64,000 bases of DNA from Geodermatophilus saharensis (GTDB lineage Bacteria > Actinomycetota > Actinomycetes > Mycobacteriales > Geodermatophilaceae), in the NCBI RefSeq assembly GCF_900188205.1, contig NZ_FZOH01000001.1, forward strand, positions 406,359 to 470,358, given 5' to 3'. A model generated the notes under the pieces. The model did no database searches. It saw only the letters and a program-made list of their open reading frames with translations, and was not told where the DNA came from. The position numbers and the translations under genes are program-made. Below are positions 35,549 to 43,671 of the stretch, one piece after another (the first letter of the stretch is position 1; each line of letters starts with the position of its first letter).

Positions 35549-35586
35549 CCGCGTGCCCCGTCCGGATCCCCGGGCGGGGCACGCGG
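35549..35586 (+). terminator. Rho-independent-like hairpin after ubiA
   Basis: CCGCGTGCCCCG (35549-35560) pairs exactly with CGGGGCACGCGG (35575-35586), and the loop can add CCGG/CCGG pairs. It lies 17 bases after the ubiA stop. No T-run follows, as usual in high-GC actinobacteria. Confidence 0.7.
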
Positions 35587-35854
35587 TGTCTCGGGCCGCG
35601 GTCGCCATAAACCTGCTCGGGAGCGCGTCCGGGACAGGCGGAGTGGGCCGGCGCCGGCCGCGCCGCTCGGCGGGTGGGCACGACGCACGCCTCGGTGAAC
35701 GGCCTCGCCACGCTGGTGTCCGCCGCCTCGTGGGCCGCCCGGCTCCCGGGGTCGTCACCGGCTCGGCGTCGCGCTCGCCCGTCTGGGCAGCGTGCCGCTG
35801 CTCGCGGGAGCCCTCCTGGGCGCTCACGTGCGCCGGCTCCGCCGACCCCGGCGG
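35587..35854. other. Intergenic stretch without a recognisable gene
   Basis: The region between the ubiA terminator and the LysR gene holds only composition-driven short frames. The AT-containing CCATAAACC near 35605 is locally unusual, but I can assign it no role. Confidence 0.4.
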
Positions 35855-36751
35855 TCAGGCGCCGTCGACGGCTGATCGGAGGCTCGCCCGGAAGGCCCGG
35901 ATCGCCGGGTGTCCGGCGGCGCCGCGGCGCACCCCGGTGAACAGGCGTCTGGTGGGTCGCCCGGGCAGGGGGACCAGTCTCAGGTCGGCCTCACGGTCGG
36001 TCCACAGCAGGTCCGGGAGCACCGCGAGCGCGTGACCGGTCTCGACCAGGTGGACGTGGAGCAGGTAGTCCGGGCTGTCGAACCGGACGTCGGGTTCGAA
36101 ACCGGCGCCGCGGCACAGCGTGCGCGCCCACCGGCCCGGTGGCGAGTCGGCCGGGTCGAGGACCCACGGTGCGCCGGCCAGGTCTGCGAGTGCGGTGCCC
36201 GCGTCGCTCCACCTGCCGCTCCGGGGGAGGGCCAGCCGGATCTCGTCGAGCAGCAGGTCCTCCTCGTCGACGCCGGGCACCGCCACGCCGGGCTCTCCCG
36301 CGTACTCCTCGCCGAGGACGACGTCGAAGTCGTGGGTCAGCAGTCCGGCGAAGGCCTGCTCGGGCTCTCGCTGGGTCATCTCGACCCGCAGCCCGGGGTG
36401 CTGCTCGGCGAGACGGGTCAGCGCGGCCGGGATCAGGGTGAGCAGCACGCTCTGGAAGGAGGCGACGCGGAGGGTGCCCCCCACCTCGGTGAGCGACGCG
36501 GTCAGCTCCGCCTCGGCCCGTTCGAGCCGCTCGAGGACGGCATCGGTGTGCCGGACGAGGATGCGGGCCTGCTCGGTCAGCCGCACGCCGCGACCGACCC
36601 GCTCGAGCAGCTGCACGCCGGTCTCGGTCTCCAGCCGGGACAGCTGCTGGGAGATCGCCGAGGGGCTGTAGGACAGCGCCCGGGCGACCTCGGCCAGGGT
36701 GCCGCGCCGCTGCAGCTCCCGGAGCAGGCGCAGCCGGTGAACGTCGAGCAC
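35855..36751 (-). CDS. LysR-family transcriptional regulator
   Basis: A 298-residue LysR regulator. The winged-helix N-terminus is DVHRLRLLRELQRRGTLAEV, with ALSYSPSAISQQLSRLETET as recognition helix. The effector domain has GTLRVASFQSVLLTLIPAALT and VLGEEYAG, and ends VRRGAAGHPAIRAFRASLR. It is divergent from an EamA exporter, the common ArgP-like or exporter-control arrangement. GTG 36751 has AAGGG at good distance; a TTG at 36766 is an alternative adding five residues. It probably controls the exporter and itself through the inverted repeat at 36773-36796. Confidence 0.9.
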   Translation of the reverse strand: MLDVHRLRLLRELQRRGTLAEVARALSYSPSAISQQLSRLETETGVQLLERVGRGVRLTEQARILVRHTDAVLERLERAEAELTASLTEVGGTLRVASFQSVLLTLIPAALTRLAEQHPGLRVEMTQREPEQAFAGLLTHDFDVVLGEEYAGEPGVAVPGVDEEDLLLDEIRLALPRSGRWSDAGTALADLAGAPWVLDPADSPPGRWARTLCRGAGFEPDVRFDSPDYLLHVHLVETGHALAVLPDLLWTDREADLRLVPLPGRPTRRLFTGVRRGAAGHPAIRAFRASLRSAVDGA

Positions 36752-36772
36752 GCCGTCGCCCTTCAACCAGTA

Positions 36773-36796
36773 AGCACTGCTGATCAGTGTAGTGCT
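36773..36796. promoter_or_regulatory. Inverted repeats between LysR regulator and EamA exporter (likely LysR operator)
   Basis: AGCACT (36773-36778) and AGTGCT (36791-36796) form an outer inverted repeat. CACTG and CAGTG (36775-36779, 36785-36789) form an inner one around CTGAT. This AT-richer patch lies just upstream of the LysR start and 76 bases before the exporter start. Confidence 0.6.
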
Positions 36797-36871
36797 GAAT
36801 CATCCGCTGGACCACGGAAGACGTGTCGTCGACGCTGGCGGGGTGCCCGACGTCGTCCCCGCCCCGTCCTC

Positions 36872-37813
36872 GTGAGCCCCCGCCGCACCGGCAGCGGTCC
36901 GGCCGTCCTGATGGTGCTGGGTTCCTGCGTCTCCCTGCAGGTGGGCGCCGCGAGTGCCGCGCAGCTGTTCCCCGCGATGGGCAGCGCGGGGGTCACCCTG
37001 CTGCGGCTGCTCGTGGCCGCGGCACTGCTGCTGGTCGTGACCCGCCCGCACCTCCACCGGTGGACCGGGCGGCAGTGGGCGGCGGTGACCGCGTTCGGGT
37101 TGTGCCTGGCCGGGATGAACGCCTCCTTCTACGCCGCCATCGCCCGCATCCCCCTGGGCACCGCCGTCACCATCGAGTTCCTCGGCCCGCTGGTGCTCGC
37201 CGCCGTGCTCTCCCGCCGGGTGCGCGACACGGCGTGGGTGCTGCTCGCCGCGGCCGGCGTCGTCCTGCTCGGACTGGCCGCGCACGCCGGTGCAGGTTCC
37301 GGGCTGGACCGGGTCGGAGTCGCCTTCGCGCTGCTGGCCGGGGTGTTCTGGGCCGGGTACATCCTGACCAGCGCCCGGGTGGGCGCCGCGGTACCCGGAC
37401 AGGGCGGTCTCGCGGTCGCCCTCGCCGTGGGCTCCCTCGCCCTCGTCCCGGTCGGAGCCGCCGGTGCGGCGGCCGCGATCGGCCGGCCCGACCTGCTCCT
37501 GCTGGCGGCCGTCACCGGCCTGCTCGCCTCGGTGGTGCCCTACACGCTGGAGTTGTCCGCCCTGCGGCGGCTGACGCCCAGCGTCTTCGGCGTCCTGCTC
37601 AGCCTCGAGCCGGCCGTCGCCGCGCTGGCCGGCTGGGTGCTCCTGGCCCAGCCACTCGGAGCGCGCGAGGCCGCGGCCGTGGCACTGGTCGTGCTGGCCA
37701 GCATCGGGTCCACGATCTTCGCGCACCGGCCGGTCGGCGAGCCACCGGCGCCGCCTGCCGACCCCGGCCAGGCTCCCGCGGCGGTGGAGAGGCGGGCGCC
37801 GCAGCTGTCCTGA
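36872..37813 (+). CDS. EamA-family (RhtA-like) metabolite exporter
   Basis: A 313-residue inner-membrane protein with ten hydrophobic helices in two EamA halves. The first half contains AAQLFPAMGSAGVTLLRLLVA and GMNASFYAAIARIPLGTAVTIEFLGPL; the second contains RRLTPSVFGVLLSLEPAVAALAGWVLL. These match the RhtA/threonine-homoserine-exporter branch, but the substrate here is unknown. The open frame extends to 35909 through the LysR gene antisense; the GTG at 36872 just before the first helix is the reasonable start. It is probably controlled by the divergent LysR regulator. Confidence 0.87.
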   Translation: MSPRRTGSGPAVLMVLGSCVSLQVGAASAAQLFPAMGSAGVTLLRLLVAAALLLVVTRPHLHRWTGRQWAAVTAFGLCLAGMNASFYAAIARIPLGTAVTIEFLGPLVLAAVLSRRVRDTAWVLLAAAGVVLLGLAAHAGAGSGLDRVGVAFALLAGVFWAGYILTSARVGAAVPGQGGLAVALAVGSLALVPVGAAGAAAAIGRPDLLLLAAVTGLLASVVPYTLELSALRRLTPSVFGVLLSLEPAVAALAGWVLLAQPLGAREAAAVALVVLASIGSTIFAHRPVGEPPAPPADPGQAPAAVERRAPQLS

Positions 37814-37881
37814 GCCGACGTCCCCGGGGCCGCCTCGCGGACGGGTGCCGGAGCCCGCCACACCCGGCCCGCTGCCCCCGG

Positions 37882-37929
37882 ACGCCGACGGGCCCCTCCC
37901 CGCAGCAGTGGGGAGGGGCCCGTCGGCGT
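37882..37929. terminator. Bidirectional terminator hairpin between EamA and LCP genes
   Basis: A perfect 20-bp stem (37882-37901 with 37910-37929, arms ending GGGCCCCTCCCC) around the loop GCAGCAGT. The convergent LCP stop codon is 10 bases to the right and the EamA stop 69 bases to the left, so it can serve both. Confidence 0.85.
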
Positions 37930-37938
37930 TCCGGGGGA

Positions 37939-39513
37939 TCAGTTGATGCAGCTGGTGTCGGCCGCCGTCCGGGGCGCCTCGGCGGTGGCCTGGCCGGCCG
38001 GCGCCGGGGGCGTGGTCGGCCGGCCGACGCCGTTGAAGTCGCTGCCCAGGACCAGCTGCACGGTGCCGCTGTCGGCGTCCTCGCTGACCTCGACGTCGGC
38101 TCCGGGGACCTGCGCGGCGAGGGCGGCGGCCAGCGCCTCGTCCCCGGCGGCGTGCCGGATCACGGTCTGCGCGTAGTCGCTGCTGTCGGCGTTGCCGGTG
38201 CTGGTGACGACGAAGCCGGCGGCCTCGAGCTCGGTGCTGGCGTCGGCGGCCAGGCCGGGGGTGCCCGAGCCGTTGTAGACCTGCACCGAGACCTCCGACG
38301 GCGCCGCGGTCGCGGGGGTCTCGGGTGCGGGCGCCGCGGGGGCGTCCGGCTCGGCCGAGAGCTCGGCGAAGAACTCGTGCAGCGTGTCCTCGTCGGCCAG
38401 CCTCAGGATCGCGCGGTCCTGCTCGTCGCGGTCGTCGCCGACGACCGGCACGGTCTGGAAGTCGATGTCGCCGGGGGTCACCGACTGCATCTGCTGGGCC
38501 AGGTCGAGCAGCACCAGGTCGCGGTCGATGGTGAGCGACTCCGAGGCCGCCTGCACCAGCTCCCGCTGCGTGCCCAGGTCGAGCAGCACGTCCTCCGACA
38601 GCATCTTGCGCAGCACGCCGCCGATGAACACCTGCTGGCGCACGATGCGGTCGAGGTCGCCGCGGGGGAGACCGTGCCGCTGGCGGACGAAGGCCAGCGC
38701 CTCGGCCCCGGAGATCGTCTGCTCCCCGGCCGGGAACACCGCGCCGGAGAAGTCCGAGTCGTCGACGGCCTCGCACAGGTTCACCGTGACGCCCCCGACG
38801 ACGCTGGTCAGGTCGAAGAAGCCGAGCAGGTCGACCTCGGCGTAGTGGTCGATCTGCAGGCCGGTGAGCTGGCTGATCGTCTGCACGAGCAGCTGCGCCC
38901 CGGCGGCCTGCTTGTCGGCCTCGGGGGCGGAGTCGTCGACCTCGGAGTAGCCGTAGGCGTAGGCGGCGTTGAGCTTGTCCATCCCGTAGCCCGGGATCTC
39001 CACGTAGGAGTCGCGCGGGAAGGAGACGAACGAGGCGCGCGACCCGTCGGCCGGCACGTGCACCAGGATCATCGTGTCGGTGTTGATCCCGGAGTCCGCG
39101 CCGGCGGTCAGTTCGGCCAGCTGCTCGGGGGTCAGGGCGGCGCGGCTGTCGTTGCCGACCAGCAGCAGGTTCATCGCCTCCGGGGCGTCCCCGGCGTCGG
39201 AGTTGCCGGCACTGGGGATCGCGTTGGTCCGGTTGACCGTGGCCTCGGCGACCCGGCCGAGGTACCAGCCCCAGCCGCTGCCGGCCAGCAGCAGCACCGA
39301 CAGCACGGCGACCACCGCACGGACGACGACGGCGGCACGACCGCCGCGTCGCCCCGCTCCGCCGGCCGGGGCCGGGTCCCGGGGAGTGCGGTGCCCGGCG
39401 TCGGCCGGACTCTCCGGGGCCCGGGGGCGCGACGGGCGGCCGGCGCGCGGGTCCAGTCGGGCCGGGAGCTGCCGGCCTCCCGGGCCGCCGTGCTCGGTGC
39501 GGTCTCGGCTCAC
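37939..39513 (-). CDS. LytR-CpsA-Psr (LCP) cell-wall ligase with LytR C-terminal domain
   Basis: Transfers lipid-linked wall polymer, here probably arabinogalactan, to peptidoglycan outside the membrane. It has 524 residues: a Pro/Arg-rich cytoplasmic tail 1-60, one membrane helix about 62-85 (VVVRAVVAVLSVLLLAGSGW), and the LCP domain about 110-340. Conserved sites are LLLVGNDSR, DTMILVHVPADGSRASFVSFPRDSYVEIPG, KLNAAYAYG and RQRHGLPRGDLDRIVRQQ (the Arg pyrophosphate-binding cluster). The LytR_C domain about 400-490 carries VQVYNGSGTPGLA. GTG 39513 is 6 bases after TAACCT, so leaderless. Context parallels Rv3267. Confidence 0.93.
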   Translation of the reverse strand: MSRDRTEHGGPGGRQLPARLDPRAGRPSRPRAPESPADAGHRTPRDPAPAGGAGRRGGRAAVVVRAVVAVLSVLLLAGSGWGWYLGRVAEATVNRTNAIPSAGNSDAGDAPEAMNLLLVGNDSRAALTPEQLAELTAGADSGINTDTMILVHVPADGSRASFVSFPRDSYVEIPGYGMDKLNAAYAYGYSEVDDSAPEADKQAAGAQLLVQTISQLTGLQIDHYAEVDLLGFFDLTSVVGGVTVNLCEAVDDSDFSGAVFPAGEQTISGAEALAFVRQRHGLPRGDLDRIVRQQVFIGGVLRKMLSEDVLLDLGTQRELVQAASESLTIDRDLVLLDLAQQMQSVTPGDIDFQTVPVVGDDRDEQDRAILRLADEDTLHEFFAELSAEPDAPAAPAPETPATAAPSEVSVQVYNGSGTPGLAADASTELEAAGFVVTSTGNADSSDYAQTVIRHAAGDEALAAALAAQVPGADVEVSEDADSGTVQLVLGSDFNGVGRPTTPPAPAGQATAEAPRTAADTSCIN

Positions 39514-39519
39514 GCGACG

Positions 39520-39525
39520 AGGTTA
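39520..39525 (-). promoter_or_regulatory. -10 element TAACCT of the LCP gene (leaderless)
   Basis: On the minus strand TAACCT is followed by 6 bases and the GTG at 39513. Confidence 0.5.
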
Positions 39526-39772
39526 GGTGCGCCGCGGACGCCCCCCGGTCCCGCGACACGGCGGAACGCTCCGTCCCACCCCGTCCCGCCCGTCTGGTCC
39601 CGGGTGCCCACCTGGCCACGCCCGCCCCTCCCCGTCACAGGCGTCACACCGGCGCGGCGGTGCGCCCGGGACGGGCCGGGCTCAAGCCGGGCGCCGGTCG
39701 TGACGATGTCGCAGGCGGGGGACCCGCCGTGGGCAGCCCCGTCGCCGTCCGCCACCCGGAGGTCTCGTTCCC

Positions 39773-42700
39773 GTGCGCCGTCTCGTCGTCGGGCTCCTCG
39801 CCTTCCTGGGCCTCACCGCCCTCGTCCTCGTGCTCCCCGTCTCCGCCGCGCCCGGGCCGGAGGCCGAGCCGGTGGCCACCTCCACCGCCGAGGTGCCGAT
39901 GGGCTCGGTGGCCGAGCCGGCACCGCAGGCCGAGGTGCAGACCGGCACCACCGACCCCGTGGCGGGGGTCCCGGCGACGGCGCCCACGCTGACCGTCAGC
40001 CAGGTCGGCACCAAGTCGTTCTCGCTGGTCGGCGTCACCTGGCGGCTGGACCCCGCGGTCACCGACACCGTCGTGCAGGTCCGCGTCCAGGACGCCGGCG
40101 GCGCGTGGGGGGCGTGGACCGAGGTCACGGTGGAGGACGCCGAGCAGAACCGGGGGACGGCCACCGGCGACGAGGTCCGCGGCGGGACCGCGCCGCTGTG
40201 GACCGGCCCGAGCAGCGCCGTCGAGGCCGAGTTGGTGACCCGGTCCGGCGCGCAGCCCGGCGACGTCCGCCTCGAGCTGGTCGACCCGGGCACCAGTCCC
40301 GCCGACGGCGCGCTGCAGGCCGCCGACCTGGGCGACACCGCGCACGCCGCCACCGCGATGCCGCCGGTGTACTCCCGCGCGCAGTGGGGAGCCGACGAGT
40401 CGATCATGGGGTGGACGCCGCAGTACGCCCCCGCGATCAAGGCCGCGACGCTGCACCACACCGACACCAGCAACGGCTACACCGCCGACGACGTCCCGGG
40501 GATCATCCGGTCGATCTACGCCTACCACGCGCAGAGCCGCGGCTGGGGCGACATCGGCTACAACGTGCTGGTCGACCGGTTCGGCCGGCTGTGGGAGGGC
40601 CGGGCCGGCGGCCTGTCCCGCCCGGTGGTCGCGGCGCACGCCGGCGGCTTCAACAGCGGCACCCTCGGCGTCTCCATGATCGGCAACCACGCCACGACCG
40701 CGCCGACCCAGGCCGAGCTGGACTCCCTGGCCGCGATGATCGCCTGGAAGTTCTCCCTGCACGGCGTCGACCCGAGGGGAACGACCGTGCTGACCTCCGG
40801 CGGCGGCGGGACCGCCAAGTACGCGGCCGGGGTGAAGGTCACGCTGCCGACGGTCTTCGGGCACCGCGACGTCGGGAACACGACCTGCCCGGGCGAGGCC
40901 GGCTACGCCCGGCTGGGCGAGCTGCGCGACCTCGTCGCGGGCCGGCTGACCACGACGACGCAGTCGCCGATCGCCACCCGCTACTCCAGCGACGCCGGAC
41001 TGCGGGCCTCCCTGGGCGGCCCGGTCGGCGCGGAGCAGTCGGCGGGCGGGGTCTCCTGGCAGGTCTACGAGCGCGGCCGGGTCTACGACTCGGCCGCCGG
41101 CGGGGTGCGCGTCGTCCGCGGGCCCCTCCTCGACACCTACCTGGCCTGGGGCGGCCCGGCGGTGCTGGGCGCCCCGCTGACCGACGACACGCCGACCGCC
41201 GACGGCCGCGGCTGGTACGTCGACGTCCAGGGCGGCTCGATCGTCTGGTCCGCCGGGACCGGCGCGCAGGTGGTGCGGGGCGACATCCTCCGGGAGTACC
41301 AGCGGGTGGGCGGCAGCGCCGGCCCGCTGGGCTTCCCGACCACCAGCGACGCGCGCACCCCGGACGGGCGCGGCTACGTCGTCCACTTCGAGGGCGGCGA
41401 CGTCTGGTGGTCGCCGTCGACCGGCGCGCGCACCGTGGCCGGCCAGATCCTCGAGACCTGGCTGGCGCTGGGCGGCACGTCGGGGACGCTCGGCTTCCCC
41501 ACGACCAGCGACGCCGCGACGCCGGAGGGGCGCGGGTACGTCGTGCGGTTCCAGGGCGGGGACGTGTGGTGGTCGGGCGCCACGGGCGCGCAGGTCGTGG
41601 CCGGCGACATCCTCGCCGAGTACCGGCGCACCGGCGGCAGCGCCGGGCCGCTGGGCTTCCCGACCACGAGCGACGCGCGCACGCCCGACGGGCGCGGGTT
41701 CGTCGTGCACTTCCAGGGCGGGGACGTGTGGTGGTCCCCGGCCACCGGGGCCCGCACCGTGGCGGGGCAGATCCTGCAGGCCTGGCTGGCCGCGGGGGGC
41801 AGCTCCGGGCCGCTCGGTTTCCCGACCAGCAGCGACGCGCGCACGACGGACGGGCGCGGGTACACGGTGTCCTTCCAGGGCGGGGCCGTGTGGTGGTCGG
41901 GTGCGACCGGCGCCCACGTGGTGGCCGGCGACATCCTCGCCGAGTACCGGCGCACCGGCGGCAGCGGCGGACCCCTCGGCTTCCCCACGACCAGCGACGC
42001 GCGCACGCCCGACGGGCGCGGCTACGTCGTGCACTTCCAGGGCGGGGACGTGTGGTGGTCCCCGGCCACCGGGGCGCACACCGTGGCCGGCGACATCCTG
42101 GCCCGCTGGCTCGGCACCGGCGGCACCTCCGGGCCGCTGGGCTTCCCCACGACCAGCGACGCGCGGACCGCCGACGGGCGCGGGTACGTCGTCCTCTTCC
42201 AGGGCGGAGGTGTCTGGTGGTCGCCGGCCACGGGCGCGCACGCGGTCGCCGGGGACATCCTGCGCACCTGGCAGGCCACCGGCGGCACCTCCGGGCCGCT
42301 GGGCTTCCCGACCACCAGCGACGCGCGCACGCCCGACGGGCGCGGCTACGTGGTCCGGTTCCAGGACGGCGACGTGTGGTGGTCGCCGGGCACCGGCGCC
42401 CAGGTCGTGCGCGGCGCCATCCTCGCCACCTACCGGGCCGCCGGGGGGTCCTCGGGGCCGCTGGGCTTCCCGACCACCAGCGACGCCCGCTCGCCCGAGG
42501 GGCGCGGCTACGTCGTGCACTTCCAGGGCGGGGACGTCTGGTGGTCCCCGGCCACCGGCGCGCAGGTCGTCGCCGGCCGGATCCTGGCGACCTGGCTGGC
42601 GACCGGCGGCCCGTCGGGGCCGCTGGGCTTCCCGACCACCAGCGACGCGCGCACCCCGGACGGGCGCGGCTACGTCGTCCTCTTCCAGGGCGGAGGTGTG

Positions 42701-42901
42701 TGGTGGTCGCCGGCCACGGGCGCGCGCGCGGTCACCGGGGCCCTCGCCACCGAGTACGCCGCCCGCGGCGGCAGCACGAGCGGCCTCGGCTTCCCGACCA
42801 GCTCCACCTACGCCGTCGCCGGGGGCCTGCGCAACGACTTCCAGGGCGGCGTGCTGACGCTGACGACCGCCACGGGGGCGGTGACCGTCGGGCCGCGGTG
42901 A
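39773..42901 (+). CDS. Secreted N-acetylmuramoyl-L-alanine amidase (PGRP type) with 11 LGFP repeats
   Basis: A 1042-residue exported wall protein. The signal peptide is RRLVVGLLAFLGLTALVLVLPVSAA, then an Ig-like region at 65-170. The amidase_2/PGRP domain spans about 200-395, with zinc-ligand sites ATLHHTDTS and FGHRDVGNTTCPGEAGY plus YNVLVDRFGRLWEGR. It cleaves the bond between muramic acid and the stem peptide. The remaining about 600 residues are eleven LGFP repeats, period 54 (LGFPTTSDARTPDGRG... VWWSPATGA), thought to bind the galactan/arabinan-coated wall. The related LGFP amidase Rv3811 also adjoins glf in M. tuberculosis. GTG 39773 has GGAGGT upstream. Confidence 0.92.
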   Translation: MRRLVVGLLAFLGLTALVLVLPVSAAPGPEAEPVATSTAEVPMGSVAEPAPQAEVQTGTTDPVAGVPATAPTLTVSQVGTKSFSLVGVTWRLDPAVTDTVVQVRVQDAGGAWGAWTEVTVEDAEQNRGTATGDEVRGGTAPLWTGPSSAVEAELVTRSGAQPGDVRLELVDPGTSPADGALQAADLGDTAHAATAMPPVYSRAQWGADESIMGWTPQYAPAIKAATLHHTDTSNGYTADDVPGIIRSIYAYHAQSRGWGDIGYNVLVDRFGRLWEGRAGGLSRPVVAAHAGGFNSGTLGVSMIGNHATTAPTQAELDSLAAMIAWKFSLHGVDPRGTTVLTSGGGGTAKYAAGVKVTLPTVFGHRDVGNTTCPGEAGYARLGELRDLVAGRLTTTTQSPIATRYSSDAGLRASLGGPVGAEQSAGGVSWQVYERGRVYDSAAGGVRVVRGPLLDTYLAWGGPAVLGAPLTDDTPTADGRGWYVDVQGGSIVWSAGTGAQVVRGDILREYQRVGGSAGPLGFPTTSDARTPDGRGYVVHFEGGDVWWSPSTGARTVAGQILETWLALGGTSGTLGFPTTSDAATPEGRGYVVRFQGGDVWWSGATGAQVVAGDILAEYRRTGGSAGPLGFPTTSDARTPDGRGFVVHFQGGDVWWSPATGARTVAGQILQAWLAAGGSSGPLGFPTSSDARTTDGRGYTVSFQGGAVWWSGATGAHVVAGDILAEYRRTGGSGGPLGFPTTSDARTPDGRGYVVHFQGGDVWWSPATGAHTVAGDILARWLGTGGTSGPLGFPTTSDARTADGRGYVVLFQGGGVWWSPATGAHAVAGDILRTWQATGGTSGPLGFPTTSDARTPDGRGYVVRFQDGDVWWSPGTGAQVVRGAILATYRAAGGSSGPLGFPTTSDARSPEGRGYVVHFQGGDVWWSPATGAQVVAGRILATWLATGGPSGPLGFPTTSDARTPDGRGYVVLFQGGGVWWSPATGARAVTGALATEYAARGGSTSGLGFPTSSTYAVAGGLRNDFQGGVLTLTTATGAVTVGPR
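41164..42810 (+). repeat. Tandem 162-bp coding repeats (LGFP array)
   Basis: Near-identical DNA segments recur every 162 bases. The LGFPTTSDAR coding core starts near 41330, 41493, 41655, 41817, 41979, 42141, 42303, 42465 and 42627, with weaker copies at each end. DNA-level identity is high enough for unequal recombination to change repeat number. Confidence 0.88.
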
Positions 42902-42937
42902 CCCGCGTCGGTCCCACGCTCGGGCCGTGACAGGCCG

Positions 42938-42943
42938 TAGTCT
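42938..42943 (+). promoter_or_regulatory. Putative -10 TAGTCT upstream of the Ser-rich protein gene
   Basis: TAGTCT lies 101 bases before the GTG at 43045, in the gap after the first LGFP gene. The start codon itself has an AGGGAGA ribosome site, so a leader RNA would be present. Confidence 0.35.
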
Positions 42944-43044
42944 CCCGGTCACGAAGGCCGTGGACGCGCCGCCCGCCGGGCGCCGGGCGGCCGTCCTGAC
43001 GCCGACGACCGGCTCTCCGCTCCGGTCCAGCAGGGAGACCCACC

Positions 43045-43671
43045 GTGTCCCGTACCCGATCCCGCCGACCGCTCCGGGTCGCCCTCGCACTGCTGGGGGT
43101 CGCCGCCGTCGCGCTCGCCGTGCTGTGGTGGCGGGCCGGTGGTGGCGCGGTCGCCGCGGACGACGCCCCGGCCGCCCCCCCGACGCCGACCTCGTCCTCC
43201 GCGCCGTCGTCTCCCTCGTCGTCTCCCTCGTCGTCGTCCGCGTCGTCCTCGTCACCGGCTGCGTCGTCCGCGCCGTCGTCGGCGGGTGGGTCCGGCACCC
43301 CCGCGGGCGGCACCGGCACGGCGCCCGCGACCGGGTCCACGACCGCGCCGGCCCCCGGCCAGGGCGGACCGGCCCCCGTCGGGGTCGCCGTCACCTGGTC
43401 CCAGTGGGACGACGCGAGCCGGTCGGTGCTCGCCGGCGGCATCGTCGGTGACGTCGTCGAGGCCGGCGGGCGCTGCACGCTCACCCTGAGCCGCGGCGGT
43501 GTCGTCCTGACCGGGGAGTCCGAGGCCGAGCCCGACGCCGCCTCGACCAGCTGCGGCGAGGTGGCCGTGTCGGGCGCGGCACTGACCGCGGGCCCGTGGG
43601 ACGCCGTGCTGAGCTACGCCTCCGACCGCTCGGCCGGGGAGTCCGCGCCGTTCACGGTGGTGGTCCCGTGA
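43045..43671 (+). CDS. Secreted/anchored protein with Ser/Pro linker and small beta domain, function unknown
   Basis: A 208-residue protein. The N-terminal helix at 9-28 (LRVALALLGVAAVALAVLWW) acts as signal or anchor. A 75-residue Ser/Pro/Ala/Gly/Thr linker follows (SSAPSSPSSSPSSSSASSSS...), then a beta domain of about 100 residues from VGVAVTWSQWDDASRSVLAGG to the end. It has two cysteines (RCTLTLS, TSCGEV), able to form a disulfide. The fold resembles a small Ig-like or adhesin domain. Its stop overlaps the start of the second LGFP protein (GTGA), so the two are made together. I recognise no family with confidence. Confidence 0.75.
   Translation: MSRTRSRRPLRVALALLGVAAVALAVLWWRAGGGAVAADDAPAAPPTPTSSSAPSSPSSSPSSSSASSSSPAASSAPSSAGGSGTPAGGTGTAPATGSTTAPAPGQGGPAPVGVAVTWSQWDDASRSVLAGGIVGDVVEAGGRCTLTLSRGGVVLTGESEAEPDAASTSCGEVAVSGAALTAGPWDAVLSYASDRSAGESAPFTVVVP

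Noticed and set aside
35587-35854. Possible small gene between ubiA and the LysR gene
   Set aside because: No frame has a ribosome site, a conserved motif or a start near a promoter-like sequence.
41164-42810. Regular 162-bp repeats as a possible CRISPR or satellite array
   Set aside because: The repeats are in frame, encode LGFP domains, have no spacer structure and lie inside one secreted protein.
36823-42930. Open plus-strand frame of 2035 codons running across the EamA, LCP and LGFP genes
   Set aside because: It lacks any domain and is Arg/Gly/Pro/Ala-biased. It overlaps three recognisable genes in other frames or on the other strand, so it is an artefact of GC-rich codon third positions.
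39644-43255. Antisense frame of 1203 codons opposite the LGFP amidase
   Set aside because: Its internal repeats simply mirror the 162-bp coding repeats of the sense gene.
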